This document shows positions 1 to 10,718 of a DNA stretch of 57,029 nt, in pieces. This DNA is from Tilletiopsis washingtonensis. Lineage: Eukaryota; Basidiomycota; Exobasidiomycetes; Entylomatales. The notes beneath the pieces are model-generated. The model did not search any database, was not told the DNA's origin, and saw nothing but the letters and a program-made list of their open reading frames with translations. Within the stretch, counting starts at the first letter, position 1; the number at the start of each line of letters is the position of its first letter. The stretch spans positions 1 through 57,029 of the forward strand of contig NW_020312029.1 of the NCBI RefSeq assembly GCF_003144115.1, given 5' to 3'. The position numbers and the translations under genes are program-made.

Positions 1-173
1 AACCCTAACCCTAACCCTAACCCTAACCCTAACCCTAACCCTAACCCTAACCCTAACCCTAACCCTAACCCTAACCCTAACCCTAACCCTAACCCTAACC
101 CCAACCCCTACCCCTAACCCTAACCCCTACCCCTAACCCTAACCCTAACCCCTAACCCCTAACCCTAACTCCC
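1..173. repeat. Telomere, (CCCTAA)n / (TTAGGG)n
   Basis: The first 100 bases are an uninterrupted run of the hexamer AACCCT (about 16.6 copies). They are followed to about 173 by degenerate variants with extra C residues (CCCCTAA, CCCCAA, CCCCTACC). The C-rich strand reads 5' to 3' away from the end, as expected for the left end of a chromosome. TTAGGG is the common telomere unit of basidiomycetes. The variant zone next to unique DNA is typical of the proximal part of a telomere, where old repeats drift. Confidence 0.98.
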
Positions 174-3100
174 TGCGTCGGGAAGGGGGGATTTTCTGAG
201 ACTGCTCCTGCGCCCGGCGCCGCCGCGCAGGCGGCAGGCGGGCATCCCGCCAGTGTGCTTAGCGCAGACGCGGCGTGGAGGCGCGCGGCGCGGGACTCGG
301 GCAAGTGGGCCCTGGCGGCGCGCGCGCGTCTTGGCTGTGCCGCCGCCGGTGTCAAGGCACGCGGCGTGCGTGCCTAGGCGCTGCAAGCAAGCGTTGCGGC
401 GCTGCTGCGTTGCGCGCCTAAAGTACTGCCCATGCCCGCCGCACTAGCATTCCACTGCACACCGAGCGCTTTGCTTTTGAGGGCAAAATCTCTGCCAAAG
501 CGCATTGAAGCAGTTCCCGCAGTCTAAGAGACGATCAGCGTCTTGTCGCTGCACAGGGCTCGCAACGGCGCGCCCAGTACGCAGCCTTGCTTGTGTTCCG
601 GCGCAAATTTGCCACGCAACACGCTACGGCCGCCAAGCGGAGCGAAGGCAGCAGCACCAATGTGGCTGGAGCTCCTGTTCTCGCAAATGTCCAGCGTCAT
701 GTAGCTCAGTTGCCCTTGCCGCTGGCGCATGTTTGTGTGCGCAAATGCGCCGGATCACGGATGGCAGCAGCGGTTGGCGCTGGCAACTCAGGCCCGCCGG
801 ATGGCCGAGGCTGCGCGCCGGCGGCGCACTCCCCACGGTCGCTGCTGGCGCAGCGCAGCTTCATGAAGCCGGCTCAGGCTCACGCTGGCTGCTAGACCAA
901 GCGATGCGGCGTGCCTTCCCCGCCATCAGATCTTGGAGCTACGCCAGCTTGCGTCGAGAACGCTGCGCGCCAAGTCTGCCGGACATGACATGCGTTCTGC
1001 GCCACTGCCTGCGCTGGAGCATGTCTTGCTACGGCACCGTTGCGCTGCCAAGCAGTGCACTGGGCAAGAGAGCGATCGCTTGCCAATAGGCTCTTGCACC
1101 GCAGCAGACAGTGCGCCGGCAAGCAGATGCAGCACTCGGTTCGCAAGGCAGCAGAGCTGTTGTACACGCAAGCTAGACACAGCAACATCCCGCTGACGCA
1201 GCGGAATCTTGAAGCCTCAGCGGCGGCGGCCACCCTCAGCGCGAGGTTTGGCTCGCGCCAAAGCACAGCCGGTGCCATGATCTCGTAACGCCGGCATCTC
1301 ACACTGCCGCAACTGCCGTGCACAATCCTGGCTTTGGAAGGCTCTGTGAGCTGTCGCGCCAGCTTGCGTCGACTCTGAAGCAGCAGGTCAGCGTTGCCAA
1401 GCAGTGCCGCCAACCTTATTGCTGCGCAGCCGGCGTAGGAGATGCACGCCCGAGAGAGCTCAATGCTGCGTGCTGCCAGTGTACGGATGGCTGGCGACAG
1501 CGCACGCAAGCGCTTGTCGCCCGATGAGCAGATGCGCTCCAGCCCTCCTGCTTACAACACTCTACCTCTTGCTTGCCGTGTTGCTCCACCCGCGCACAAC
1601 GTTGCGCCCGGCAGAGCATCTCCCTGCCCGTTCTTTCCTCTAACCTGCCGCGTTGCTTGCCATGTTGCTCCTGTTTGCGCCTTACCAGAGGCAGGCTGCT
1701 CCCACTCTGCATTGCTCCCTCACCCTGCGTTGCGCCTTGTCCGCGCAACTTGACCGCTCCACCACGCTACACCGCTCCTCCGCGTCACGTTGCTTGATTG
1801 CATTGCGCCGCTGCTCCACCGCACTCCTTCATGGCGCTTTGCTCCGCATTGGTCTGCTGGCCCCCAACGGTCTGTCACGGCCGCTGCGCCCGTCTTGTTC
1901 CTCTGTCAGTCCGGCAAGCGCAAGAGGCACAGCCAAGAGCAAGGCAGCCCTTTGTTGCCTTGCAGCAGTATCTTGACTGCAAGCTGGCCCGCACATGGCC
2001 TACCGCCGCTTGAAGCCGCATTGCCTTGGTCGCTGAGCCAGCTCCCCCACGCCTTGCTCACACCCAGCCGTCCGCGCAACGACTCCCACACCACGTGTTG
2101 CTCAACTCCTTTGCCGTGCGTCAGCAGCAGCAAGCACAACTCACTCTCTTGCAACGGCATGCCGCGCACTAGGCGTCGCTTCCTGCGCCGTTGTTGGGCT
2201 ACGTGCCAAGAACTCAGCGGGCTGAGCGTGCCCTGGCGTCACACAGGCTCGGCGCACACCTCTGTCTGCTTGCAAGCTAGCTGACGCTTCTGCTCCTTGC
2301 ACCCGCAGGCTAGCCGCTTCCCGTTGCGGCTGAATACGACAGCCTGGGCGCCCTGCGCTCAATGCTCACAGCTGACTGGCAACCCATGCTGCAGACTGCA
2401 CAAGGAGAGCCCCCCGCTCTGGCAGACACGGTGAACCAAGCTCTGTCCCAAACATGCGCAGCGCTGCTCTCCGACTGCATGCCCTGCTGCGACTTAGCAG
2501 GCACCAGCTGTGTCCCTTACAAGATGGCGCAGATTAGTGACTCCTGGCTTTGTGCAACGTCGTGAGGCAACGCTCAGTTGCGGCGTCTCTCACAGCGCTG
2601 AGAGGCTCGCACCACCACAGCGTCGCAGCATTGCTCACCCGCAGCTTCAAGACTCTCTTGCATCTCCAGCCTCAAGACTCTCCCGCACCCGCAGCCTCAA
2701 GACCCCCGCGCGCCCGTACCGTCGGCACCCTCTTGCACTCACGGCGTCAAGGGACTCACACTCACAGCGTCGAGGCCCTCCTGCACTGCATGCCCTCTTG
2801 CACTCACGCCACACCCGCTCACACTCACAGTGTGCTCTCTCGCCCCCCAAGCATGCCCTCTTGCCGCATTGAGACCCTGGCGCACGCTCTGCCTCACCTC
2901 TGGCGGAAGCCTTCAGCGCTGGGCTGAGCGGTCTGCTCGGCGCGCAGCACGCGCTATGCCGGCCGCCTGGCAGTGCAAAGCTGCCTTCCTGCGCGTACAC
3001 TGCAGCTGCAGGCGCTCACGCGCACGTTGGCTTCTTTACAAGCTATGAAGAGCTCTAGAGGACGCCAAAGTACCTGGGAGGTTGCGGCGGACTGAAACTG

Positions 3101-4311
3101 AGAGACAAGCTGCGCAGGATGGTGGTCGTCGGGAGCAGAGGGGCGCGCGCCGCAGTAAGAAGCAAGCATCCGCGGCAACACGACGCGGACAAGCGGCCCG
3201 TGCGCGCGGCTGACTTAAGTACGCGGCGCGGCGCGTCTCCTGCATCCCGCGGCTCTGCCTCTCCGCCGCGTGGCTACCACACCGGCCCGCGTGGCTCCTG
3301 GCCGCCGCTGCGGCCCCTGCTTGCGCCTAGGACTACGTAGCCGCAGCGCGAACCTCACAGCGCGCCTACAAGAGCACACGAGCACTGCTGAGGGCTGTGG
3401 CGCCGCCGCGCATCTTGGCAGCTGGGCTTCCCTAGAGGGGGCTGAGTAAGGCCTGGCATGGCTCGTCAGGCGCAGTCACTCGCGCTGTCCGTCGAGACGT
3501 CGAGGGTAGTGGGCGGGGCTCCCGCCTTCAGCGCGCCAAGTAGCTGGTCGTGTTGGACACTCGGACACGTCTGAGCGGGCGCGAGCTCGCCATCACACGC
3601 GCTTGGCACCCGATGCGCCGCTTCGACCCCGAGGAGGCCGCGCTCACGCCTCCGCACAGGGGCGCAGCGCTACCCGACCAGCTCGGGCTATGTGTCTCCA
3701 AACTGGCACGCGCCGCATCATGTCGCAACACGAAGCGGCCGATGGTGCTGCCAGCAGCACTGGCCAGACCTGCAAGAGCTCGCACGCGGCGGCAGTGCCG
3801 GTGTTCCGATGAAAATTGTGCGCGCGGCGCGCCGCATCAATCCAGCGCACACAGACGGACGCGCGCGCTTGCAATTACTGCACGAGAACCGCCTTGCGAC
3901 TATTGGTGATGCCGCGAGGCGCCTCCGACACACTACAGCGACGCGTACGGCCTCGGTAGACGCGCCAGGCGCAGGCACGGCACGCGGCAGTGCTACCCTG
4001 TCCTCGGAGTGGCCCAGGGCACGGACGAGCCACACCACGTCACGCTGCCAGAGCACAGCGCAGCCATAGAACGCACAGCGCAGATGTAGAACGCGCAGCG
4101 ATTCCTGCAGCATCAACGCATATGCGCCGCATCTGCGTGACCTGACGGCCCGGGACGTCGCCGTGCGAGCGCGCGTAGCTCTCTTGCATGACTGGCCGCT
4201 GGGCGCGGCCTCAGCGCAGCGAGCTCGTCGAGCGCGACTTGATCGGCACGCGCAGCGAGAAGAAGAGCTCATGTGCATTCGATTCCGCTCTGTCTGACAG
4301 CCCTCCGCCGC
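174..4311. other. Subtelomeric gene-free region
   Basis: No gene can be supported between the telomere and the cyclase stop codon. Open frames on both strands translate to Cys-, Arg- and Ala-rich strings with no recognisable domain, and none chains through plausible introns. From about 480 to 2900 the DNA is less GC-rich than the genes and carries recurring short phrases. Examples are GCCAGCTTGCGTCGA at about 949 and 1362, GCCAAGCAGTG at about 1046 and 1397, and many GTTGC(T/G)CC words between 1560 and 1830. This suggests degenerate subtelomeric repeats. The stretch 3540-4070 has longer open frames but no homology I can name. Confidence 0.6.
2575..2850. repeat. Degenerate minisatellite, ~25-bp unit
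   Basis: A unit resembling GCCTCAAGACTCTCCCGCAC recurs in tandem with mutations. Clear copies begin near 2642, 2669, 2694, 2746 and 2770, several ending in TTGCACTCAC. The copies are too diverged for recent expansion. It lies in subtelomeric DNA without genes. Confidence 0.6.
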
Positions 4312-6186
4312 TCAGAAGACGGCGATGGCGTTGGGCGGCGAGCCCACGCCGCCGGGCACTGCGCGAGCGACAAGGCTCGAGATGAGCTAGTGCTGCGCAG
4401 GTGGTGTGCTGTAGGCACGCACCGTGGAGCGGCGCAGAGGTGAGGAAGAAGGAGTAGCGCTTGTGCTTCTTGCACAGCTCGCTGAGGCCCTCAAGGTTCC
4501 ATAGCTCGCCTGTGCGGCGTGCGCAGCGCGTCAGCGCGCAGAAGCAGGCGCGAGGAGGAAGGCGCGAGCGGCGCGCGGCGCGCCCAGACGCACCGATGGG
4601 CGTGCCCTGGTGCGCGTAGGCGGTCAGCGGTCGTTGCGATGTGCGGTTGGCCAAGGCTAGACGCACCCACAGCGATAGCAGCCACTCGTGAAGCATGACA
4701 GACTCTGCGCGAGGTGAGTGAGCCGAGATCTGGGTTGCACGCAGCGCGCGCCGCGACGCACTGCGGGGCGGCCAATTCTCAAACGCGACGGTGTCGCACG
4801 CCACGGCGCTGCGGGGAGGCGCGCGGTGCTGAGCTCGGCGGTCGGGGGGTGTGTACTGGCAGCGCACCTGAACTTGTTGACCCAGAGCCAGTCGAGCACC
4901 TCCTGGCTCTGCTCGAGGCCGATCGCCTCGCTCGACTTCTGGTGCGCGCGCTTCGCCTCGTCGTCGGCAGCCTCGTGCCACCTCACAAAGCCTGCGCGAG
5001 CGGTGTCAGCAGTGCAGCAGTCGACAGCACAGCAACGCACCCGTGCGGATGAGCAGCAGGTCGCCAGGCTGCAGCTCCGTGCCCTGCGCCTCGAGCGTCG
5101 CCTTGATCTCGGCGAGCGGCACGTCGGTCGATGCGTTCGGTGCCGGCGCGGCGCCGTCATGGTTTGCCTCCCACCAGCTCAGCCAGTCGACGAGCACGCC
5201 GCGGCCGGCAATGCCACCCGCCTGCACCCCTGCAGCGACGAGCTTGCGTCAGCTCATCGGCCTCGACTGCTGTGCCGCGAAGCCTCACACTTGTGGATGC
5301 CGTTGCGAAGGGTGCCGCTGTGCAGCTCGTCGTGCTTGAGGCCGTTGTAGTAGTGGCCCGTGCTCTGCGAGGGCAGTCAGACGAGCACGTCCTGCACGCC
5401 CGCTTCACTCGCCTGGTGCGCCACGTGTCTGCGACAGCGAGTGTCAGCCTCCGTCATCTTCTGCCGCGCCCACGCAGCGCACCTGAAGCTGTCCCACTGC
5501 GAGCCTGCAGCGCAGCGTGAGCAGGACGGAGGCGGAGGCGGCACCTAGGCGTCGCTCACCAGCCTGCGTGTTGAAGCTGACCTCGTCTGCACTCAGTGTC
5601 AGCGATTGGAGCAGCGAGCGAAGCCCTGACAGCAGCACTCACCATCGGTCGCGACTGCAGGACAGAAGTGGCCGCAGCAGGCTCAGCGCGGTGTCAGCCT
5701 CCGATGCTCGCTACGTCGACCTACCGAAGCCCAGCGGCTTGAGGTCGACCAGCTTGTGCTCGAGGCCCTTGCGCCCAAAGCCAGGAAAGTTCTGGGTGTG
5801 CGGCCGTCAGCTATTGTCAGCAGCAGCCGTTGGCTTGCCGCGCACCATGTTGTCGAGCGACCAGTCGAGCTGCGTGCGCTCGCCCGTCTGGCACTCTGCC
5901 GCCACGACGCGCCGGCAGTTGTCTGCCGTCAGGTAGTTGAGCGCTGCAGAGGCCGACTGGTCAGCTCGCATGTACGCATTTGGAATGCGACGACCGCTCA
6001 CTGCCGAGCTCGTCCTTGACGCCGTCCTTGTCGAAGAGACCCCTGAGCGTGCCCGCGTCAGCTGGCGCGGCTGCTGTGCGGCACGCCAGCGGCGCACCAG
6101 GCGCAGCCCTGCGGCATGCCCTCGACAGGCGGCAGCTCGGCAAACGTTGCGGGCAGCGCGGCAAAGTTGAAGGGCGCAGACGACAT
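4312..6186 (-). CDS. Cyclase family protein (PF04199, kynurenine-formamidase-like fold)
   Basis: This is a multi-exon gene on the minus strand. The start is the ATG at 6186 (MSSAPFNFAALP), followed by PPVEGMPQGCAW. The first intron joins this to GLFDKDGVKDELG, and a second joins to GTLNYLTADN. Together they reproduce the N-terminus of fungal cyclase-family proteins. Further exons encode SFNTQAG, YYNGLKHDELH, GIAGRGVLVDWLSWW and LQPGDLLLIRTG. The end reads GELWNLEGLSELC, KRYSFFLTSAPLH, an intron, then VPGGVGSPPNAIAVF and the stop. Members of the family hydrolyse or cyclise small aromatic or amide substrates, and the fungal branch is mostly uncharacterised. I estimate 330-350 residues. It is the first gene inside the telomere and is tandem (minus strand) with the 7-TM gene. 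The family is secure; the substrate is not known. Confidence 0.88.
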
Positions 6187-6812
6187 GCTGGGCCAGGGTG
6201 GTTGTCGGGAGGCAAGAGGCGCGCCGCACCGGCACCGGGGGCGGCATGTGCGTGCATGCGAGCCGCGTCCCACACGCTACGCCCGAGTGCGGGGCAACAG
6301 CAGGCCGCGGACAAGCTGGCGAGGTGAAGCTTGCACAGCGGTACACAATCATCTTGCAGCCGTCTTTTAAGACTGGCGTTGTTCAGCATGAGGAGGTCAA
6401 GCGCTGGGGCAGGTGTGCTGCCTTTCTCAGGGCTCTAGGTTGCGAAGACAGGACGCGGGGGCAAGGGTCCGTGCGCAAATCGGGTCGCGAATCGAGATTT
6501 CGGCCGCCACACGCCGCCGCCGCGAAGGCGGCACAGCAGACCTTGCTCCTCACCACCACCACCACCTCTCACCTGACGTCGGGACCCGGGCGCCGCACAG
6601 CACGGCGCTTCACACACTCTCCGCGGTGCGCATCGCAGTGCCAGCCTGCAACTGCACCACCGGCGGCCCTGCCGTTGCTGCTCGCGCCAGCGAACGCGAC
6701 CTCGGTCGAGCCCGGCGCCGCGCCAGGGCACTACTCCGCAGACCACACGCGACGGTAATGATACATGGCATTATATCGAGCAGGTGATGATGCAGGGGCC
6801 TCGATCTCGACG
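6187..6812. other. Intergenic region upstream of the cyclase gene
   Basis: This holds the cyclase promoter (read on the minus strand) and the 3' flank of the 7-TM gene. A short CAC trinucleotide run lies at about 6551-6566. No coding or RNA gene was recognised. Confidence 0.5.
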
Positions 6813-8342
6813 TCACATGAACGCGCCGGGCCGACCCTCTTCCAGTCGTGGGCTCGTCACCTCGAACGTGACGTCGCGGCGCGGAACTGCACTGCTCGGC
6901 TCCGGCTCCGGCCCCAGTGTGCTGCCGCTCGACGGGCGCGGAGAGAAGCGGTGCAGCGCCGGCTCTGGCCTCGACGGCGAGTCGAGCGACACGTCGACCA
7001 CCTCCTCGACGGACAGCGAGGGGCTGCTCGTGGATGCGTCATGCTTCTCGCTCATCGGCGTGGCGATGTGCGCAAAGGGCGCGGTGCCGACCTTCGTCGC
7101 CGCCGAGCTGGTGCGCTGTAGCGGGCTGAGGTAGCTGTTCAGACTCGCCGCCTCCTCAATGACGTGCAGCGAGGTGGCCGGGGCGCGGTGCGCAAAGGCT
7201 GCGCTCGCGCGCTTGCTCGGCGCCTCGCCGTGCTCAGTCCTGCTGTCGCCCGCCGATGCCTGCGCGCGCTTGCGGTGGTCGATGCCCATGAGGCGGAGGT
7301 TCAGGAAGACGCGCTCGCCACCTACGACGACGGCAAAGGAGGAGAACGGCGTCGCAAACGAGCGGTAGTACGAGAGGCTTGCGGGCGTCAGATTCATGCC
7401 GAGCGCGATGATGTTGGCGACGGTGACGAAGAGGAAGTAGAGGATGCCGTCGCGGAAGATGCACGTCATGATGCTCGAGCGGCGTGCCGCCGAGCCGCTG
7501 CGGCGGTGTGTGGCAATCGTGCAGATGAGCACGAGCGTGTCAAACGCCGTGGCCGTGCCGTAGCTCAGCGCCGACCAGCTGTATGTCCGCGGGTTGAGGC
7601 AGTTGGAGCCGTAGCGCGTCGGCGGGCCCGTGGTAAAGCCGTAGCCGGGCAGCACGGCGATCCAGGCGCCAATGTTGAGGACGTAGAGGAAAATGAGCAG
7701 GTTGCAGAGCAGTGTGTTGCTCTGCGAGAAGGGTGAGTACTATGCTCGGACTGCCGCAGTGCACCCCACTCACACTCGGCTTCCTCGTCAGAAGGCGCTC
7801 GCCGGGCTTGTGCAGCAGCGCCAGCACGCGCGCCAGGAAGATGCCGCCCGAGGCGACTTGCATCAGCAGCACACCGGTGAAGGAGACGCTCGCCGCCGCC
7901 TGGCAGTTGCTGATGTTGAACGAGGCAAAGATGACGCTGCTGATGCTCGCCAGGTACGGCGAGTAGCGCAGCACGACGAAGCTGGCGCGCCGTCAGCACA
8001 GCAATGTCGCGATCGGCCTCAGGCTGCTCACCACCAGAACGGAGGCGACCGCAGCGACTTGCGGTCGAGGTGGCGGTACAGGCGGAACTCAGCGCTGTGC
8101 GAGGGAAGCGAGGCGTCAGCCGCTTTGCTACCCCAAGCGCACGATGGCGACGCACGGGATCAAGAGGATGTGGTCCCACACGAAGAGCGCAAAGATGACG
8201 CCCGCCACGATGCGCAGGTTGGCTGGCGCCGCAAGAGGTCAGCAAGGGCGGTCGGCAGCACTCGTGGCGACGTACTGGCCAGCTCTTGCGCTTCGAGGAA
8301 GGAGTCGACCGTGAAGCCTGGCGGCACGGGAATGGAAGCCAT
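6813..8342 (-). CDS. Fungal seven-transmembrane integral membrane protein
   Basis: The start at 8342 reads MASIPVPPGFTVDSFLEAQ. Several short introns follow, then a long last exon (about 7655-6813). Hydrophobic segments can be read in order: NLRIVAGVIFALFVWDHILL, a segment around the conserved FRLYRHLDRKS loop, YLASISSVIFASFNI, SVSFTGVLLMQVASGGIFL, LLIFLYVLNIGAWIAVLPGY, SYGTATAFDTLVLICTI and FRDGILYFLFVTVANIIALG. These give about seven helices. The cytosolic tail of about 150 residues is Ser/Pro-rich. The RDGxLYF...N pattern in the last helix region is typical of the large basidiomycete 7-TM family often annotated as DUF6533-like. The function is unknown, and a sensory or receptor role is only inference from topology. 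It sits next to the candidate biosynthetic genes, divergent from the hemerythrin gene. Confidence 0.8.
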
Positions 8343-9673
8343 TGTGCTGTCAGGCGCGCGGATCCGGTATCACGAGGGTCAAGCTGCGCGGCGAGGGGCA
8401 GGAGCGGTCGCTGCAGGGTGGGAGTCGAGGTGGGAGCGACCCCCGGGTGCGTCTGGCCCGTTGCCTTTTGAGGCGGCAGTGGCACGAAGCCGGCTCGGCG
8501 GGCGGGCTGACCCGAGCGCTGTACATGAAGGGCGGTACTTTGCGTGTGCCCAGGTGCATCGGATGGCGGAGCGACGCATCACGCCAACGAGGCGACGCAG
8601 CCCCCCGCCGGCTCGGCGACTTGCAAGAACGTGCCATGGCGAGGCCCACAGAACAGCGTTCAGGTCTCCTCGGCATGCTACCGCTGGCTTGCGCCGCTCC
8701 GAGTGTGGGAAGACGGGGAGGGCGGCGCAGCGCGGTCAATCCCGACTCCGCGCGCTAATCGGCCTGTCGCCGTCCCAGCAAGACGGGCACCATCCCTGCA
8801 CGCCTACTGCAGTCGGTTCACTTGCACAGCACACGCTGCATGGGCGGAGACTGCTGAGCCGCTGCAGGCGCAGTCCACATCTGCCGAGTAGCGAGCGGCC
8901 GCCGAGGCACGTGTGCTGCACCACGCCCCTCTAGCGCACGCTGCTCGAGCTTGTCGCACGATGCCATGACATGGCCGATGTCCTGCCTGCGATACGTGTC
9001 TCGACTTGCCCCACTGACAGCAGGCTGGCAGCACTGCGGTCGTGCTGGCCACTCCGGTCAAGCTTCCAGTGCTGTGCCCCGCCCGAGATGCTGCATTCCG
9101 AGCCGCTGGACCACTGCCACTGGGGCGCTGCGCTCCCCACCCGCAGCCTTCGCAGGGACAGAACAGCGCCGGCTGGTGAAAGGCATGGAGCTTAACCTTG
9201 GCACGCCGGCGGCACCTGACTGCACGCTGGGTGCTGGCGCTTCCGCCGGGTGAGGCAATCGTGCATCTGTCGTGCCGCAGCACGCACTTGCGGCTGAACG
9301 TGCGGCGTGGGCGCAGCTCATGAATCGCCGAGGTGCGGAATCGCGAATTAGCGCGCATCGGGCACAGCGGCGGCGCGCGCGGCTGCGACCGGCCCGGCGG
9401 CCGACCTCGTGCGCCCAGCTGCACCCGCGCGTCAAGCTGCGTCGGGCCGTCATGCATCGGGGATGAATGGTGAGTCGAGAGAGGGTGGGGCCGGCTCCAA
9501 GCTAGCGCAACAGCACGCATGAAGAGTCGCCATGCGGGCCGTGCGCCGAGCCAGCACATGGGGCCGATAATAGCACGCAGCGGACTGGATGCTGCTGCTG
9601 CCTCCACCTCTGTTGCACGTGCCGCCCGCATGCCCGCCATCGTCCCGACCACCACCGCCAGATCCCGCTCGCC
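8343..9673. other. Divergent intergenic region, 7-TM gene / hemerythrin gene
   Basis: This 1.3-kb stretch should contain both promoters. Open frames here are Cys- and Arg-rich and do not chain into a recognisable protein. No clear TATA box or RNA gene was seen. Confidence 0.5.
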
Positions 9674-10656
9674 ATGGCCACAACAGTCTCGCAGGAGTAC
9701 GCCGAAGGTCAGCAGCGTTCTTCGCATCTGCGGCGCCTCGCTGAGCCCCGCGCGCAGGCGACGGCTACTTTCAGATCCGCTTCCTCATGATCCGTGCGCA
9801 CGAGACGCTCCTTAAGGGCCTCGACAGCGTCGAGCAGCAGGTCCGCGACGACCACAGTTGTGACCGTGCGTGCTGCCGGTGTGCCGCCCGAGGCCCTACT
9901 GACGCCACGGCTTCGTTGCAGTCGCCAATTGGCTGGGCTACGTCGACGCATGGGCTGCATGCGTGCATCACCACCACAGCATTGAGGAGAAGGTGGGCAG
10001 CCTGCAAGCGGCGCGCTGCGCAGGGGCTGACCTGATGTTGCCAGGTGCTCTTTCCTCTGCTGGAGCGCAAGGGCCTCGGCGTGCATGTAAGCACCGCTGC
10101 TGCGCATCGAGATCCCAAGCTGACCTGCCCTTTGACAGACGGAGCTAGAACAGCACGAGAAGCTGCACGCAGATCTCGAGGCGCTCTCCATACGCACGAC
10201 GGAGTGGCGCGCGAATCCGTCATCGTACAGCGCCGATGAGCTCGCGTCGCTACTGGCCGAGCTCGCGCCCAACTTCAGGCAGCACCTCGAGGAGGAAGTG
10301 GCGCACCTGACCCGCGAGCGTCTATCGCCGCAGGTGTCGAGCGACGAGCTCAAGGCGTGCATTGCTCAGCTCGAGGCCGAGGCGAAGAAAGGCGACCCCT
10401 TCGTCGCGCCGGTCTTCATGATGAGCCACACTGTAAGTCGGCGCGAGGCGTGGCTGATGCACTGTGCTGAGCCTCTCGCGGCTAGCCTCCGGCTCACAAG
10501 TACTGGTCGAATATGGGTGAGCAGCTCCCAGCACGTCGCCCGAGGTCTCAGCTGACGGCATCCTCAGGCTGGCTGATGTACCGCGTGCTCATCCCGGCGC
10601 TGTCCTATCGGCACGCCGGCTACTGGAAGTACTCGCCGGAGCCGCTGAACCTGTAG
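9674..10656 (+). CDS. Hemerythrin-like (HHE cation-binding) domain protein
   Basis: The start is ATG at 9674 in a good context (GCCATGGCC). Short introns join MATTVSQEYAEG to DGYFQIRFLMIRAHETLLKG, then CDLANWLGYVDAWAACVHHH, HSIEEK, VLFPLLERKGLGVH, ELEQHEKLHADLEAL, and finally NMGWLMYRVLIPALSYRHAG before TAG. The metal-binding pattern of the family is visible: His in RAHETL, HHHHSIEE with its Glu, and HEKLHADLEAL. The family uses a four-helix bundle with a di-iron or mono-metal centre for O2, NO or redox sensing and scavenging. I estimate about 215 residues. The gene converges on the O-methyltransferase with only 62 nt between stop codons. A role in the neighbouring pathway is possible but unproven. 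Confidence 0.85.
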
Positions 10657-10718
10657 CCCGCCGCTCAGTCACGTCACGCCAAATGTCACTGTATGCTATC
10701 GCTTGAAGCACCAAGTCC

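Noticed and set aside
3540-4070. Plus-strand frames near the telomere resembling a flavin-binding or oxidase fragment (RRFDPEEAALTPPHR, SPNWHAPHH)
   Set aside because: I could not match an ordered set of family motifs or find a start and stop with plausible introns.
4312-6186. Assignment of the cyclase as a true kynurenine formamidase
   Set aside because: The exon set matches the fungal PF04199 branch, but I cannot see the full metal-binding HxGTHxDxxxH motif in the parts read, so a specific substrate is not justified.
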